Positions 1 to 8,473 of a stretch of DNA of 64,000 nt are shown one piece after another. The notes below the pieces were generated by a model. It was not told the origin of the DNA and ran no database searches. It saw only the letters and a list, made by a program, of their open reading frames with translations. Position 1 is the first letter of the stretch. The number at the start of each line of letters is the position of its first letter. The translations under genes were made by a program, and so were the position numbers. Origin of the DNA: Mesorhizobium sp. B1-1-8 (lineage in GTDB: Bacteria; Pseudomonadota; Alphaproteobacteria; Rhizobiales; Rhizobiaceae); contig NZ_CP083956.1 of NCBI RefSeq assembly GCF_006442795.2, positions 5,629,804 to 5,693,803 on the forward strand, given 5' to 3'.

Positions 1-960
1 GGAGCGGAAGATGCGCGCGCCACGGCCTCCGGCATGGCGGCGGTGACCGCGGCCCTTCTTTGCAGCGCTCGGGCCGGCGACCACATCGTGGCGGCGCGCG
101 CGTTGTTCGGCTCCTGCCGCTGGGTGATCGAGACGCTGGCGCCGAAATACGGCATCGAGGCGACGCTGGTCGACGGCACCGACATCGCCAATTGGGAGAA
201 GGCGGTCAGGCCGAACACAAAACTGTTCTTCCTGGAGAGCCCGACCAACCCGACCCTGGAAGTGGTCGACATCGCCGCCGTCGCCAGGCTCGCCAATTCG
301 ATCGGCGCCAGGCTGATCGTCGACAATGTCTTTGCCACGCCTTTGCAGCAGAAGCCGCTGCAGCTCGGCGCCCACATCGTCGTCTATTCGGCGACCAAGC
401 ACATTGACGGACAAGGCCGCTGCCTCGGCGGCATCGTCCTGTCCGACAAGAAATGGATCGACGAGAATTTGCACGATTATTTCCGCCACACCGGTCCGAG
501 CCTGTCGCCCTTCAACGCCTGGACGCTGCTCAAAGGGCTGGAGACGCTGCCGCTGCGCGTGCGCCAGCAGACGGAAAGCGCCGGCAGGATCGCCGACTTC
601 CTCGCCGGCCGGCCGGAGATCGCCCGCCTCATCTATCCGGGCCGCGCCGACCATCCGCAGGCCGATGTCGTCGGCAAGCAGATGTCGGGCGGCTCGACGC
701 TGATCTGCCTCGACATCAAGGGCGGCAAGCAGGCGGCCTTCGCCTTCCAGAACGCGCTCGACATCGTGCTGATCTCCAACAATCTCGGCGACGCGAAGAG
801 CCTGATCACGCATCCGGCGACGACGACGCACAAGAACCTAAGCGAGGAGGCGCGCGCCGAGCTCGGCATCGGGCCGGGCACGCTTCGCCTGTCGGTCGGA
901 CTGGAGGACGCCGACGACCTGCTCGAGGATATCGAACAGGCGCTGAAGTCGGCCGCGTAA
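1..960 (+). CDS. metZ: O-succinylhomoserine sulfhydrylase (5' end outside window)
   Basis: PLP-dependent enzyme of the Cys/Met metabolism family that makes homocysteine from O-succinylhomoserine and sulfide in the cytoplasm. The frame is open from base 1, so the N-terminus lies outside; 319 residues are visible. The PLP lysine sits in the SATKH motif (about visible residue 133), and ATKHIDGQGR followed by an SLSPFNAW stretch is typical of MetZ rather than MetB or MetC. The C-terminal SVGLEDADDLLEDIEQAL is the family signature. metZ often lies beside apaG in rhizobia; here a glycosyltransferase on the other strand separates them. The family is certain; the exact substrate follows from homology. 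Confidence 0.93.
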   Translation, partial: GAEDARATASGMAAVTAALLCSARAGDHIVAARALFGSCRWVIETLAPKYGIEATLVDGTDIANWEKAVRPNTKLFFLESPTNPTLEVVDIAAVARLANSIGARLIVDNVFATPLQQKPLQLGAHIVVYSATKHIDGQGRCLGGIVLSDKKWIDENLHDYFRHTGPSLSPFNAWTLLKGLETLPLRVRQQTESAGRIADFLAGRPEIARLIYPGRADHPQADVVGKQMSGGSTLICLDIKGGKQAAFAFQNALDIVLISNNLGDAKSLITHPATTTHKNLSEEARAELGIGPGTLRLSVGLEDADDLLEDIEQALKSAA

Positions 961-980
961 GCAGCGCCCCGGGGCGCTGC

Positions 981-2126
981 TCAGGCGACTTCTTCCAGCT
1001 CGGTCATTTCCTTGGTGCGGATGGTCATGGCGTTGCCGCGCCATTCGACCGCACCGCCGAGCCAGCCGCGGATCCAGATGGCGGGCAGCATTGCGTCGCG
1101 CACGATCATCGCGGTGACGCTGCGCGGCGACAGATACCAGCCCTTGCTGCGGGCCAGCAGGCATTCCGGCAGATAAGCGATGACCAGCACGCATAGCACG
1201 GTAGTGGGCAGGCTCACGCCGGCGCTTGCCGCGGCGACCAGCGCCAAAAGCAGCGGCATCATCACGCCGGTCAGGATCTCGGGCGCAAAGAACAGCGGAA
1301 AGGTGACACGGCGCAATCGCGCCCAGCGCGCCTGGCGCGACCAGATTTCGTCGAGCCGGCGCTGGCCGAGCGGCTGCTCGAAGGGCGAGGCGACGAGATT
1401 GACGTAGAGGCCGAGCCCGTTGACCAGCTTGGTGGCGGCCGCATCCTCGGCGATCTCGGCGGAGAGCGCCTCGATGCCGCCGTTGGCGTCGAGCATCGGC
1501 TTGTTCCACAACATGCTCTTGCCCTGGGCGAATCCCAGCCCGAGCGCCTCGCCGGCATACTGCCAGCGCGCCTGCAGCGTGTTGAGGAAGGCGCATTCGA
1601 CCTCGGCCCAGAAGCCGTCGGGGCGCGAGCCGATCGGAGTCGAGCAGACGAGGCCGGTTTCCGGCCGCCATGCCGCCATCAGATGCTGGACATAGTCCTT
1701 TGGCATCAGCACGTTGGAATCGGCGAGGATGACCCAATTGTGCCGCGCCGCCTGCCAGCCCTTGACGCAATTGTTAAGCTTGGGGTTGGCGCTGATCCTG
1801 TCATTGCCGATCAGAAGTCGCGCGGGAACGTCAGGATGGCCGGCGATCGCGGCGTTGATCAGCTTGACGACCGGATCTTCTGCGTGCGCGACGCAGAAGA
1901 TCAGCTCGTAGCGCGGCCAGTCGAGCGAGAAGGCGCGTTGAAGCGTCTCTTTGGTGAACGGCTCGACGCCTCGCGACGGCACGACGATCGAGACAGGCGG
2001 CTGGTTGCCGGAGGGCGGCGGGATGACACGGCGCCGCTTCAGTTGCGACGATGCGAGCGCGATGCTGGCGAAATTTGAAAGGAGAAGGGCTGACGAGGTG
2101 AAGGCGGCTGCGAGGGTCAGTTCCAT
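981..2126 (-). CDS. Ceramide glucosyltransferase-like glycosyltransferase (GT21/GT2 fold)
   Basis: Membrane-associated family 2-fold glycosyltransferase of 381 residues. An N-terminal hydrophobic segment (about 5-25) precedes a GT-A domain with PPVSIVVPSRG, the LADSNV acidic motif, a downstream acidic EIAEDAAATK stretch and a Q(A)RWARLRR motif matching the (Q/R)xxRW signature. Hydrophobic segments near the C-terminus suggest membrane anchoring. By homology it should move a hexose from a nucleotide sugar to ceramide or diacylglycerol, making the glycolipids seen in rhizobia and agrobacteria. It is convergent with metZ (20 bp apart) and divergent from apaG. Acceptor and sugar cannot be read from the sequence. 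Confidence 0.8.
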   Translation of the reverse strand: MELTLAAAFTSSALLLSNFASIALASSQLKRRRVIPPPSGNQPPVSIVVPSRGVEPFTKETLQRAFSLDWPRYELIFCVAHAEDPVVKLINAAIAGHPDVPARLLIGNDRISANPKLNNCVKGWQAARHNWVILADSNVLMPKDYVQHLMAAWRPETGLVCSTPIGSRPDGFWAEVECAFLNTLQARWQYAGEALGLGFAQGKSMLWNKPMLDANGGIEALSAEIAEDAAATKLVNGLGLYVNLVASPFEQPLGQRRLDEIWSRQARWARLRRVTFPLFFAPEILTGVMMPLLLALVAAASAGVSLPTTVLCVLVIAYLPECLLARSKGWYLSPRSVTAMIVRDAMLPAIWIRGWLGGAVEWRGNAMTIRTKEMTELEEVA

Positions 2127-2214
2127 CGAGATCTGGTCACTCCGGAAAGGCCACCCGCGGCCGTTTCATCAGTCGACAGGCCGCCCCGAGTCGCCCGCAC
2201 GGTTTGTGCACACC

Positions 2215-2247
2215 AACATTGTCATGTGTCACTTAAATGACATTGTT
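2215..2247. promoter_or_regulatory. Imperfect inverted repeat between the glycosyltransferase and apaG
   Basis: Arms AACATTGTCAT (2215-2225) and ATGACATTGTT (2237-2247) match at 10 of 11 positions around an 11-base spacer. It lies in the divergent control region and could be an operator. No regulator is assigned. Confidence 0.35.
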
Positions 2248-2348
2248 TTTCGGCACGTGCGCTTTGAGGCTGGCAGAATGGAATACGCTTCGCGTAACAA
2301 CCGCAAAGCGCGACAAAGGTTCCCCTGCCGCGGCAACCGGAGTGGGCC

Positions 2349-2741
2349 ATGTATCGCGCCGTGACGCGCAACATCGAAGTGCTGGTCAGGCCGTTCTATC
2401 TGGAGGATCGCTCCGATCCGTCCGAGAACCGCTATGTCTGGGGCTACCAGGTGACGATCGACAACCGCTCGGACGAGTTCGTGCAGCTGATGTCGCGCTA
2501 CTGGCATATCACCGACGGCCGCGGCCGCGTCGAGGAGGTGCGCGGCGCCGGCGTCGTCGGCGACCAGCCGGAGCTCAATCCCGGCGACAGCTATCAGTAT
2601 ACGTCAGGCTGCCCACTCTCGACGCCGTCCGGCATCATGGTCGGCCACTACACGATGCGTAACCAGCGCGGCGAGACATTCGACATCGCGATCCCCGCCT
2701 TCTCGCTCGACCTGCCGGGGACGAAGCGGACGGTGAATTAG
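2349..2741 (+). CDS. apaG: ApaG (DUF525) protein
   Basis: ApaG is a 130-residue protein with a fibronectin-III-like fold. Its role is uncertain: the E. coli gene affects Co2+/Mg2+ resistance, and the domain also occurs in F-box proteins. The full-length DUF525 signature is present: [13 protein letters not shown] near residue 30, SRYWHITD near 50, [22 protein letters not shown] near 68-90 and MVGHYTMRN near 97. The start follows a GGAGTGGGCC stretch. A palindromic repeat element follows directly and may serve as transcript end. Confidence 0.93.
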   Translation: MYRAVTRNIEVLVRPFYLEDRSDPSENRYVWGYQVTIDNRSDEFVQLMSRYWHITDGRGRVEEVRGAGVVGDQPELNPGDSYQYTSGCPLSTPSGIMVGHYTMRNQRGETFDIAIPAFSLDLPGTKRTVN

Positions 2742-2745
2742 CGTT

Positions 2746-2918
2746 TTTCTCCCCGTGAAACGGGGAGAAATGCCCGGCAGGGCAATGAGGGGCAGCGCCA
2801 GACTTGCAAGATTATCGTTCAGGCATGCCGCTCGAGTGAAGGGGCGCGACCATCGCCGGAAGTTGGCGCTGCCCCTCATCCGCCCTTCGGGCACCTTCTC
2901 CCCGTGAACGGGGAGAAG
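2746..2918. repeat. RIME-like palindromic intergenic repeat
   Basis: Two long inverted arms fill the space between apaG and hslO. Each arm holds a small hairpin (TTCTCCCCGTG with CGGGGAGAA), and the inner parts GGGGCAGCGCCA (about 2790-2801) and TGGCGCTGCCCC (2864-2875) pair with each other. The wording (CTCATCCGCCCTTCGGGCACC) is typical of dispersed rhizobial intergenic mosaic repeats. A related element lies at 43278-43470. It may act as a transcript end for both flanking convergent genes. Confidence 0.75.
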
Positions 2919-2925
2919 AAAGAAA

Positions 2926-3933
2926 TCACTTCGCCGAAAAATCGGCCGGGTCGAAATCGTACTGCGTCGAGCAGAACTCGCAGGCGACATGGATGCCGCC
3001 ATCCTCGGTGCTGTCCTTGATCTCCTCAGCCGAAAAGCCTTCGAGGATGCCGCGGATCTTTTCACGCGAGCACGAGCACTGGTCGGCCACCGGAACGCTG
3101 CGGAAGACGCGCACGCCATGTTCGTGGAACAGCCGGTAAAGCAAGCGCTCGGCGCCGACCGTCGGATCGATTAGCTCCGTCGGCTCGATGGTGTTGAGCA
3201 GCGCCAGCAATTCCTGCCAGGAATTGTCGGCCGGCTCCGGCGCCACCTCGCGCGGATCACCGTCGCCGCCTGAAATATCGGGCACCCGCCTGCGCTCCGG
3301 CGCCTGCGGCAGGAACTGCGCCAGGATGCCGCCGGCGCGCCATTGCTCGCGCGCGCCGCCGGGGCCGGGCGTCACCAGCTTGGCCACCGACATTCTGAGA
3401 TCGGTCGGGATCTGCTCCGACTGACGGAAATAGGTGCGCGCTGCGTCCTCAAGCGAGGTGCCGTCGAGCTGGACGATGCCCTGATAGCGCTGCGTGTGCG
3501 AGCCCTGATCGATGGTCAGCGCCAGAACGCCAGCGCCGAGCAGCTTCTGCTGCGAGGTTTCGCCGCTGGCGATCAGCGCCTGCAGCCGCTCGGCGTCGAA
3601 GCGCGCATAGGCGCGCAACGCATGCGGCGTGGTGAAATCAGCCACCAGCATGTCGACCGGCCCGTCGGTGCGGGTCTGCAGGATGAACTTGCCCTCAAAC
3701 TTCAGCGACGTGCCAAGCAGAACCGTGAGCACGCAGGCTTCAGCCAAAAGGCGGGCGACCGGCTCCGGATAGTCGTGACGGCTGAGGATGGCGTCGAGCA
3801 TCGGCCCGAGCTGCACGGTGCGGCCGCGAACGTCGAGCGGCGCTACCTCGTAAGGCACGACATGGTCGTCGCCGGCGTAGCCGAATTCGCCGAGTTTGGG
3901 TCGATGCTCAGCCAATGAATGCGTTTCCAACAT
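2926..3933 (-). CDS. hslO: Redox-regulated chaperone Hsp33
   Basis: Hsp33 is a cytoplasmic holdase activated when oxidation releases a zinc ion from four C-terminal cysteines. All four are present: C286 and C288 (CSCS) and C318 and C321 (CEFC), close to the usual CxC-x27-32-CxxC spacing. The N-terminal part carries the family pattern RGRTVQLGPMLDAIL and a GVLALTIDQG motif. The ATG at 3933 (MLETHSL) was chosen because GGAG lies 8 bases upstream; an ATG 24 bases earlier is possible. It is the third gene of the leftward argD-argF-hslO set, a common alphaproteobacterial order. Confidence 0.93.
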   Translation of the reverse strand: MLETHSLAEHRPKLGEFGYAGDDHVVPYEVAPLDVRGRTVQLGPMLDAILSRHDYPEPVARLLAEACVLTVLLGTSLKFEGKFILQTRTDGPVDMLVADFTTPHALRAYARFDAERLQALIASGETSQQKLLGAGVLALTIDQGSHTQRYQGIVQLDGTSLEDAARTYFRQSEQIPTDLRMSVAKLVTPGPGGAREQWRAGGILAQFLPQAPERRRVPDISGGDGDPREVAPEPADNSWQELLALLNTIEPTELIDPTVGAERLLYRLFHEHGVRVFRSVPVADQCSCSREKIRGILEGFSAEEIKDSTEDGGIHVACEFCSTQYDFDPADFSAK

Positions 3934-4078
3934 GACAATACTCCGGGGCGCGGCCATGCCACCGGTTAAGCGGCATGCATCGAAGCGCGTTCAATTTACG
4001 TGATGGCCCGCAAATAGGCATCACGTATTCCCGGATCAAGGCGACATATCCCCGGATCAAGTTGCCGGATCAGGCGGC

Positions 4079-4137
4079 AAGGCACTTCAAACACCAAGGC
4101 ACTTCAAACACCAAGGCACTTCAAACACCGAGGCACT

Positions 4138-4153
<16 letters not shown>
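4079..4153. repeat. Tandem 17-bp repeat, four copies, grown from the argF stop region
   Basis: The unit AAGGCACTTCAAACACC occurs at 4079-4095, 4096-4112, 4113-4129 and 4130-4146 (the last begins GA), followed by a partial copy. The copy nearest argF contains the last codons and stop codon of argF, so the array looks like slippage copies of the gene's 3' end pushed into the argF-hslO spacer. Just beyond, at about 4029-4075, CCGGATCA recurs three times. Confidence 0.9.
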
Positions 4154-5049
<896 letters not shown>

Positions 5050-5065
5050 CGGCAAGATTCCAGAA

Positions 5066-6265
5066 TTACTTGGCGGCTTCGGCGGCGATGGCGTCGGCCA
5101 GGCCGCGGGCGCCGGCGCGTATGCGGTCGAGCGCCTCGCCGATCTCGGCGTCGGTGACGGTGAGCGGCGGCAACAGACGAATGACATTGTCGCCGGCGGG
5201 CACGGCAAGCAAGTGCTGATCGCGCAGCGCCATGTTCACCTTGGTGTTGGGCATGACGCATTTCAGCCCGAGCATCAGACCGGTTCCCCTGATGCCTTCG
5301 ATGACGTCTGGAAATTCGTCGGCGACCGCAGCCAGACCCTGCTTCAGAAGCAGCGCCTTGTGCTGCACGTCCTCGAGGAAGCCGTCTTCCAGCACGACGT
5401 CGAGCACGGCGTTGCCGACTGCCATTGCCAGCGGATTGCCGCCGAAGGTGGTGCCGTGCACACCGGCGGTCATGCCGACCGCGGCCTGGTTGGTGGCGAG
5501 GCAGGCGCCCATCGGGAAGCCGCCGCCAATGCCCTTGGCGATCGCCATGATGTCAGGCGTGACGCCCGTCCATTCATGCGCGAACAGCTTGCCGGTGCGG
5601 CCGATGCCGCATTGGACCTCGTCGAAGATCAACAGCAGGCCGTGCTGCTCGCAGAGCTGCCTGAGCCGCTTCAGCGACTGCGTCGGCACCGGGCGGATGC
5701 CGCCCTCGCCCTGCACCGGCTCGATCAGGATCGCTGCGGTCTCTGGCGTGATCGCCTTTTCAGCGCCATCGATGTCGTCGAAAGCGACCTGGTCGAAGCC
5801 CTCGACCTTGGGGCCGAAGCCTTCGAGATATTTATACTGGCCGCCGGCGGCGATCGTCGCCAGCGTGCGGCCGTGGAAGGCGCCTTCGAAGGTGATGATG
5901 CGGAAGCGCTCGGGATGGCCGTTGACGAAATGATAGCGCCGCGCCGTCTTGATGGCGCATTCCAGCGCCTCGGCGCCGGAATTGGTGAAGAACACCTTGT
6001 CCGCGAAGGTCGCTTCGACCAGCCGCTCGCCCAGCCGGCGCTGCTCGGGAATCTCATAGAGATTGGAGACGTGCCAAAGCTTGGCGGCCTGCTCGGTGAG
6101 CGCGGCGACCAGATGCGGATGGCTGTGGCCGAGCGAATTGACGGCGATACCGCCGGCAAAGTCGAGATATCGCTCGCCCTTGTCGGTGACCAGCCAGGTC
6201 CCCTCCCCGCGGTCGAAGGCCAGGGGTGCGCGAGCAAAGGTCTCGTAAAGCGCCGAACCGCTCAT
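5066..6265 (-). CDS. argD: Acetylornithine aminotransferase
   Basis: Class III PLP aminotransferase that makes N-acetylornithine (and may also act as succinyldiaminopimelate aminotransferase). The 399 residues include SGAEA (96-100), FHGRT near 130, FDEVQCG (214-220) and the PLP lysine K244 in [14 protein letters not shown]. The start has GGAG about 10 bases upstream. It is the first gene of the leftward argD-argF-hslO unit. Its roughly 140-base leader contains an arginine-rich mini-ORF (6348-6404) and a terminator hairpin (6292-6314), which suggests attenuation by arginine supply. Confidence 0.95.
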   Translation of the reverse strand: MSGSALYETFARAPLAFDRGEGTWLVTDKGERYLDFAGGIAVNSLGHSHPHLVAALTEQAAKLWHVSNLYEIPEQRRLGERLVEATFADKVFFTNSGAEALECAIKTARRYHFVNGHPERFRIITFEGAFHGRTLATIAAGGQYKYLEGFGPKVEGFDQVAFDDIDGAEKAITPETAAILIEPVQGEGGIRPVPTQSLKRLRQLCEQHGLLLIFDEVQCGIGRTGKLFAHEWTGVTPDIMAIAKGIGGGFPMGACLATNQAAVGMTAGVHGTTFGGNPLAMAVGNAVLDVVLEDGFLEDVQHKALLLKQGLAAVADEFPDVIEGIRGTGLMLGLKCVMPNTKVNMALRDQHLLAVPAGDNVIRLLPPLTVTDAEIGEALDRIRAGARGLADAIAAEAAK

Positions 6266-6291
6266 TATATGCGTCTCCGGAACCGGAAATC

Positions 6292-6314
6292 AAAAAAGCC
6301 GCCAATGCGGCGGC
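6292..6314 (-). terminator. Intrinsic-terminator hairpin in the argD leader (candidate attenuator)
   Basis: Read on the minus strand: GCCGCC, loop GCATT, GGCGGC, then six T. The stem can extend through flanking A-T pairs. It ends about 27 bases before the argD start codon and lies downstream of the arginine-rich mini-ORF at 6348-6404. No gene ends just upstream on this strand, so it is not an obvious end-of-gene terminator. Full termination here would switch off argDF. Confidence 0.7.
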
Positions 6315-6347
6315 CTTTGCGGCTTATCATGTTTTTCGGCCATGAAG

Positions 6348-6404
6348 TCAACGAAAACGTCGCGCAGAAGCGCGCGGCAAGGCTCCGACGGCACGCCGGC
6401 TCAT
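6348..6404 (-). CDS. Putative arginine-rich leader peptide of argDF
   Basis: This is an 18-codon frame reading MSRRAVGALPRASARRFR and stop. Six of the 18 residues are Arg, three of them among the last four codons. It ends 33 bases before the terminator stem at 6292-6314. A perfect hairpin CGCGC-TTCT-GCGCG overlaps its Arg codons. The layout matches ribosome-mediated attenuation as known for trp, his, leu and phe operons: a ribosome stalled at Arg codons would change folding and let RNA polymerase pass into argD. No clear ribosome binding site is visible, and an in-frame GTG start exists further upstream. This is inference from layout. Confidence 0.5.
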   Translation of the reverse strand: MSRRAVGALPRASARRFR

Positions 6405-6440
6405 CAGTGGACCGGCAAGTTGGGGAAAACCGAAAAAACC

Positions 6441-6588
6441 GATTCGTGTTGCCTTCGGGACTCTTGTCACCGAGTCAGCGCTTAAGGTATTTGTAGTCGA
6501 GAAATAACTAGATTTCGTGCGGCGGACCTAATCACCCGGTATATGTGGTGTTGTTTGCCCGGCGAGAGCCGGGGGCGGGAAAGGATTC
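6441..6588. promoter_or_regulatory. Four GANTC (CcrM) sites in the argD/gcrA divergent region
   Basis: GATTC at 6441-6445, GACTC at 6459-6463, GAGTC at 6472-6476 and GATTC at 6584-6588. GANTC is the CcrM methylation site of alphaproteobacteria, and GcrA preferentially acts at methylated GANTC promoters. Together with the leader elements, this region fills the 357-bp gap between argD and gcrA. Confidence 0.6.
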
Positions 6589-6622
6589 TGACTGCCGTAC
6601 GCCTCAGCAGGAGCGCGGTCTC

Positions 6623-7141
6623 ATGAACTGGTCTGACGAGCGGGTCGAACTTCTCAGGAAATTGTGGTCGGAGGGCCTGAGCGCCAGCCAGATTGCCGCG
6701 CAGCTTGGCGGAGTGAGCCGCAACGCCGTCATCGGCAAGGTGCATCGCCTGAAATTGTCGGGCCGCGGTCGCACGACTGCCGCCCCGGCGCGCCAGAAGA
6801 AGACGGCGCAGGGCGCCTCGATGCAGAAATCCGTAGCGCGCGCCGCAAGCGCGTCACGCCATGTGACGGCCTCGATCGGCGCGACCGCCTTGCAGATACA
6901 ATTCGATGCAGAGCCCGTGGCCCGTCACTACATCCGGCCGGTCGAGAACGTCGTCGTGCCGATCTCGCGCCACCTGGCGCTGGTCGAATTGACCGAGCGT
7001 ACCTGCAAGTGGCCGAACGGCGATCCGCTGTCGGAAGATTTCAGCTTCTGCGGCAACGATGCCGCCGAGACCGGGCCTTACTGCAAATATCACGCGCGCT
7101 TGGCGTTCCAGCCGGCCGCGGAGCGGCGCCGGGCGAGGTGA
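6623..7141 (+). CDS. gcrA: Cell-cycle regulator GcrA
   Basis: GcrA binds sigma70-RNA polymerase and activates promoters carrying methylated GANTC, driving S-phase gene expression in alphaproteobacteria. The 172 residues begin with the invariant MNWSDERVELLRKLWSEG helix-turn-helix (1-45, SASQIAAQLGGVSRNAVIGKVHRL), pass through a basic low-complexity linker, and end in the sigma-binding domain with CKWPNGDP and FCGNDAAETGPYCKYH. AGGAG lies about 9 bases before the ATG; the longer frame to 6545 lacks homology. Its promoter region is rich in GANTC sites, as expected of a member of its own circuit. Confidence 0.95.
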   Translation: MNWSDERVELLRKLWSEGLSASQIAAQLGGVSRNAVIGKVHRLKLSGRGRTTAAPARQKKTAQGASMQKSVARAASASRHVTASIGATALQIQFDAEPVARHYIRPVENVVVPISRHLALVELTERTCKWPNGDPLSEDFSFCGNDAAETGPYCKYHARLAFQPAAERRRAR

Positions 7142-7146
7142 GCGAT

Positions 7147-7253
7147 GTGAGTAGTGAGTAGTGAGTAGTGAGTAGTGAGTAGTGAGTAGTGAGTAGTGAA
7201 CGAGGATGCGGTATGTTCTCACTAACCACTACTGACTAATCACTACTCACTAC
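7147..7253. repeat. Heptamer tandem repeat with inverted copy between gcrA and corA
   Basis: GTAGTGA is repeated seven times at 7151-7199, and the complement TCACTACTCACTAC follows at 7240-7253. The RNA would form a long hairpin between the convergent gcrA and corA genes, so it may end both transcripts. Heptamer arrays of this kind are prone to length change. Confidence 0.85.
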
Positions 7254-7254
7254 G

Positions 7255-8265
7255 TCACAACCACCCATTCTTCCTAAACCGCCAGTACAGGAACGAGCAG
7301 ATCAGCGCGATCGCCAGCAGCACCATCGGATAGCCGTATTCCATCTTCAGTTCCGGCATGTTGGTGAAGTTCATGCCGTAGATGCCGGCAAAGGCCGTCG
7401 GTACCGCCAGAATCGCGGCCCAGGAGGCCAGTTTCTTGGAAATCGCCGTTTCCTGGCTCTGCCCGACCAGCAGGCTTGCCTCGAAGGCGAAGGCCAGAAC
7501 CTCGCGCAGGCTGTCGATCTTTTCCTGCACGGTGCGGATGTGGTCGGTGACGTCGCGAAACAGCGGATGCATGGCGACATGGATCTGCGGCAGGTCGGCG
7601 CTGGTGAGGCGCCGGCAGACCTCGACCAGCGGAAGCGCCGCATTGCGCAGGCGCAGGAGGTCGCGACGCAGCATGTAGAGCCGCTCGATGTCGGCGCCGG
7701 TCATCGGCTTCAGCAGCACCTTGTCCTCGATCTGCTCGACCTCGTCCTCGATCTGCTCCAGCACGGGCATGTAATTGTCGACGATGAAATCGAGAATGGC
7801 GTAGAGGACGAAATCCTCGCCCTTGGCCAATGAATGCGGGCAGCTTTCCCAGTGCTGGCGCACGGCGGCATAAGAGGTCGACGGACCGTGCCTGACGCTG
7901 ACGATATAGCCGGTGCCGACAAACAGATGCGTCTCGCCGAAAGTGACGCGGCCGTCGATCAGCTGGGCGGTGCGGGCAACGATGAACAGGGCGTCGCCAT
8001 ACTGCTCGATCTTGGGCCGCTGATGCGGATGCTCGGCATCCTCGATCGCCAGGTCATGCAGATGAAACTGCGCCCGCACCCTGAGCAGCAGGTTGCGATC
8101 CGGCTCGAGCAGGCCGATCCAGACGACATGACCGGGCTTTTGCGCCCATTCGCCGGCCTCTTCGATCGGAATGTCGGCGACGCGCTTGCCGGCGGTGTAG
8201 ACGCTGGAGGCAATGATGCCCGATGTCGGCTGCGGGGCCGGGGTCAGGTTTCGAACGTTTTCCAT
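7255..8265 (-). CDS. corA: CorA-family Mg2+/Co2+ channel
   Basis: Inner-membrane pentameric divalent-cation channel of 336 residues. A large cytoplasmic domain (about 1-275) is followed by two C-terminal membrane helices, with the selectivity-loop signature GMN at 297-299 (YGMNFTNMPE) and a basic C-terminal RFRKNGWL. GGGAGG precedes the ATG. It is convergent with gcrA and lies downstream of phoU on the same strand, separated by a dispersed repeat. No Mg2+ leader is visible. Confidence 0.93.
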   Translation of the reverse strand: MENVRNLTPAPQPTSGIIASSVYTAGKRVADIPIEEAGEWAQKPGHVVWIGLLEPDRNLLLRVRAQFHLHDLAIEDAEHPHQRPKIEQYGDALFIVARTAQLIDGRVTFGETHLFVGTGYIVSVRHGPSTSYAAVRQHWESCPHSLAKGEDFVLYAILDFIVDNYMPVLEQIEDEVEQIEDKVLLKPMTGADIERLYMLRRDLLRLRNAALPLVEVCRRLTSADLPQIHVAMHPLFRDVTDHIRTVQEKIDSLREVLAFAFEASLLVGQSQETAISKKLASWAAILAVPTAFAGIYGMNFTNMPELKMEYGYPMVLLAIALICSFLYWRFRKNGWL

Positions 8266-8358
8266 CGCAAACCTCCCGAAACGGCGGCTGGCAAAGCTTC
8301 AGCGCCTGTAGGAGCTTAGCCTAAATTAGAAGGCCGTTCGAGGGGGCAGCCCTTCACT

Positions 8359-8463
8359 TAGAGCGGTTCAGCGTTTGATAGAATCGCTGACCCGCTCTAA
8401 GAGTTTGCTTTGACGCAATTCCGGACGGAAAACCGCTACGCACTTTTCCTGGAATTGCTCTAG
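8359..8463. repeat. Dispersed rhizobial palindromic repeat, two-hairpin form
   Basis: The first hairpin is GAGCGG...CCGCTC (8361-8398). The second has arms GCAATTCC (8415-8422) and GGAATTGC (8451-8458) flanking CGGACGGAAAACCGC. The second half recurs at 40641-40688 and 49366-49424. It fills most of the phoU-corA gap. Confidence 0.85.
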
Positions 8464-8473
8464 CCGATACCAC

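Noticed and set aside
5050..5208. Extended N-terminus of ArgF (53 extra codons)
   Set aside because: The extra region overlaps the argD coding region out of frame and reads as Pro/Ser-rich noise; the family start [10 protein letters not shown] fits.
7147..7253. CRISPR array
   Set aside because: The regular GTAGTGA units have no spacers between them and no cas genes are near; it is a simple tandem repeat. The 17-bp array at 4079-4153 was rejected as CRISPR for the same reason.
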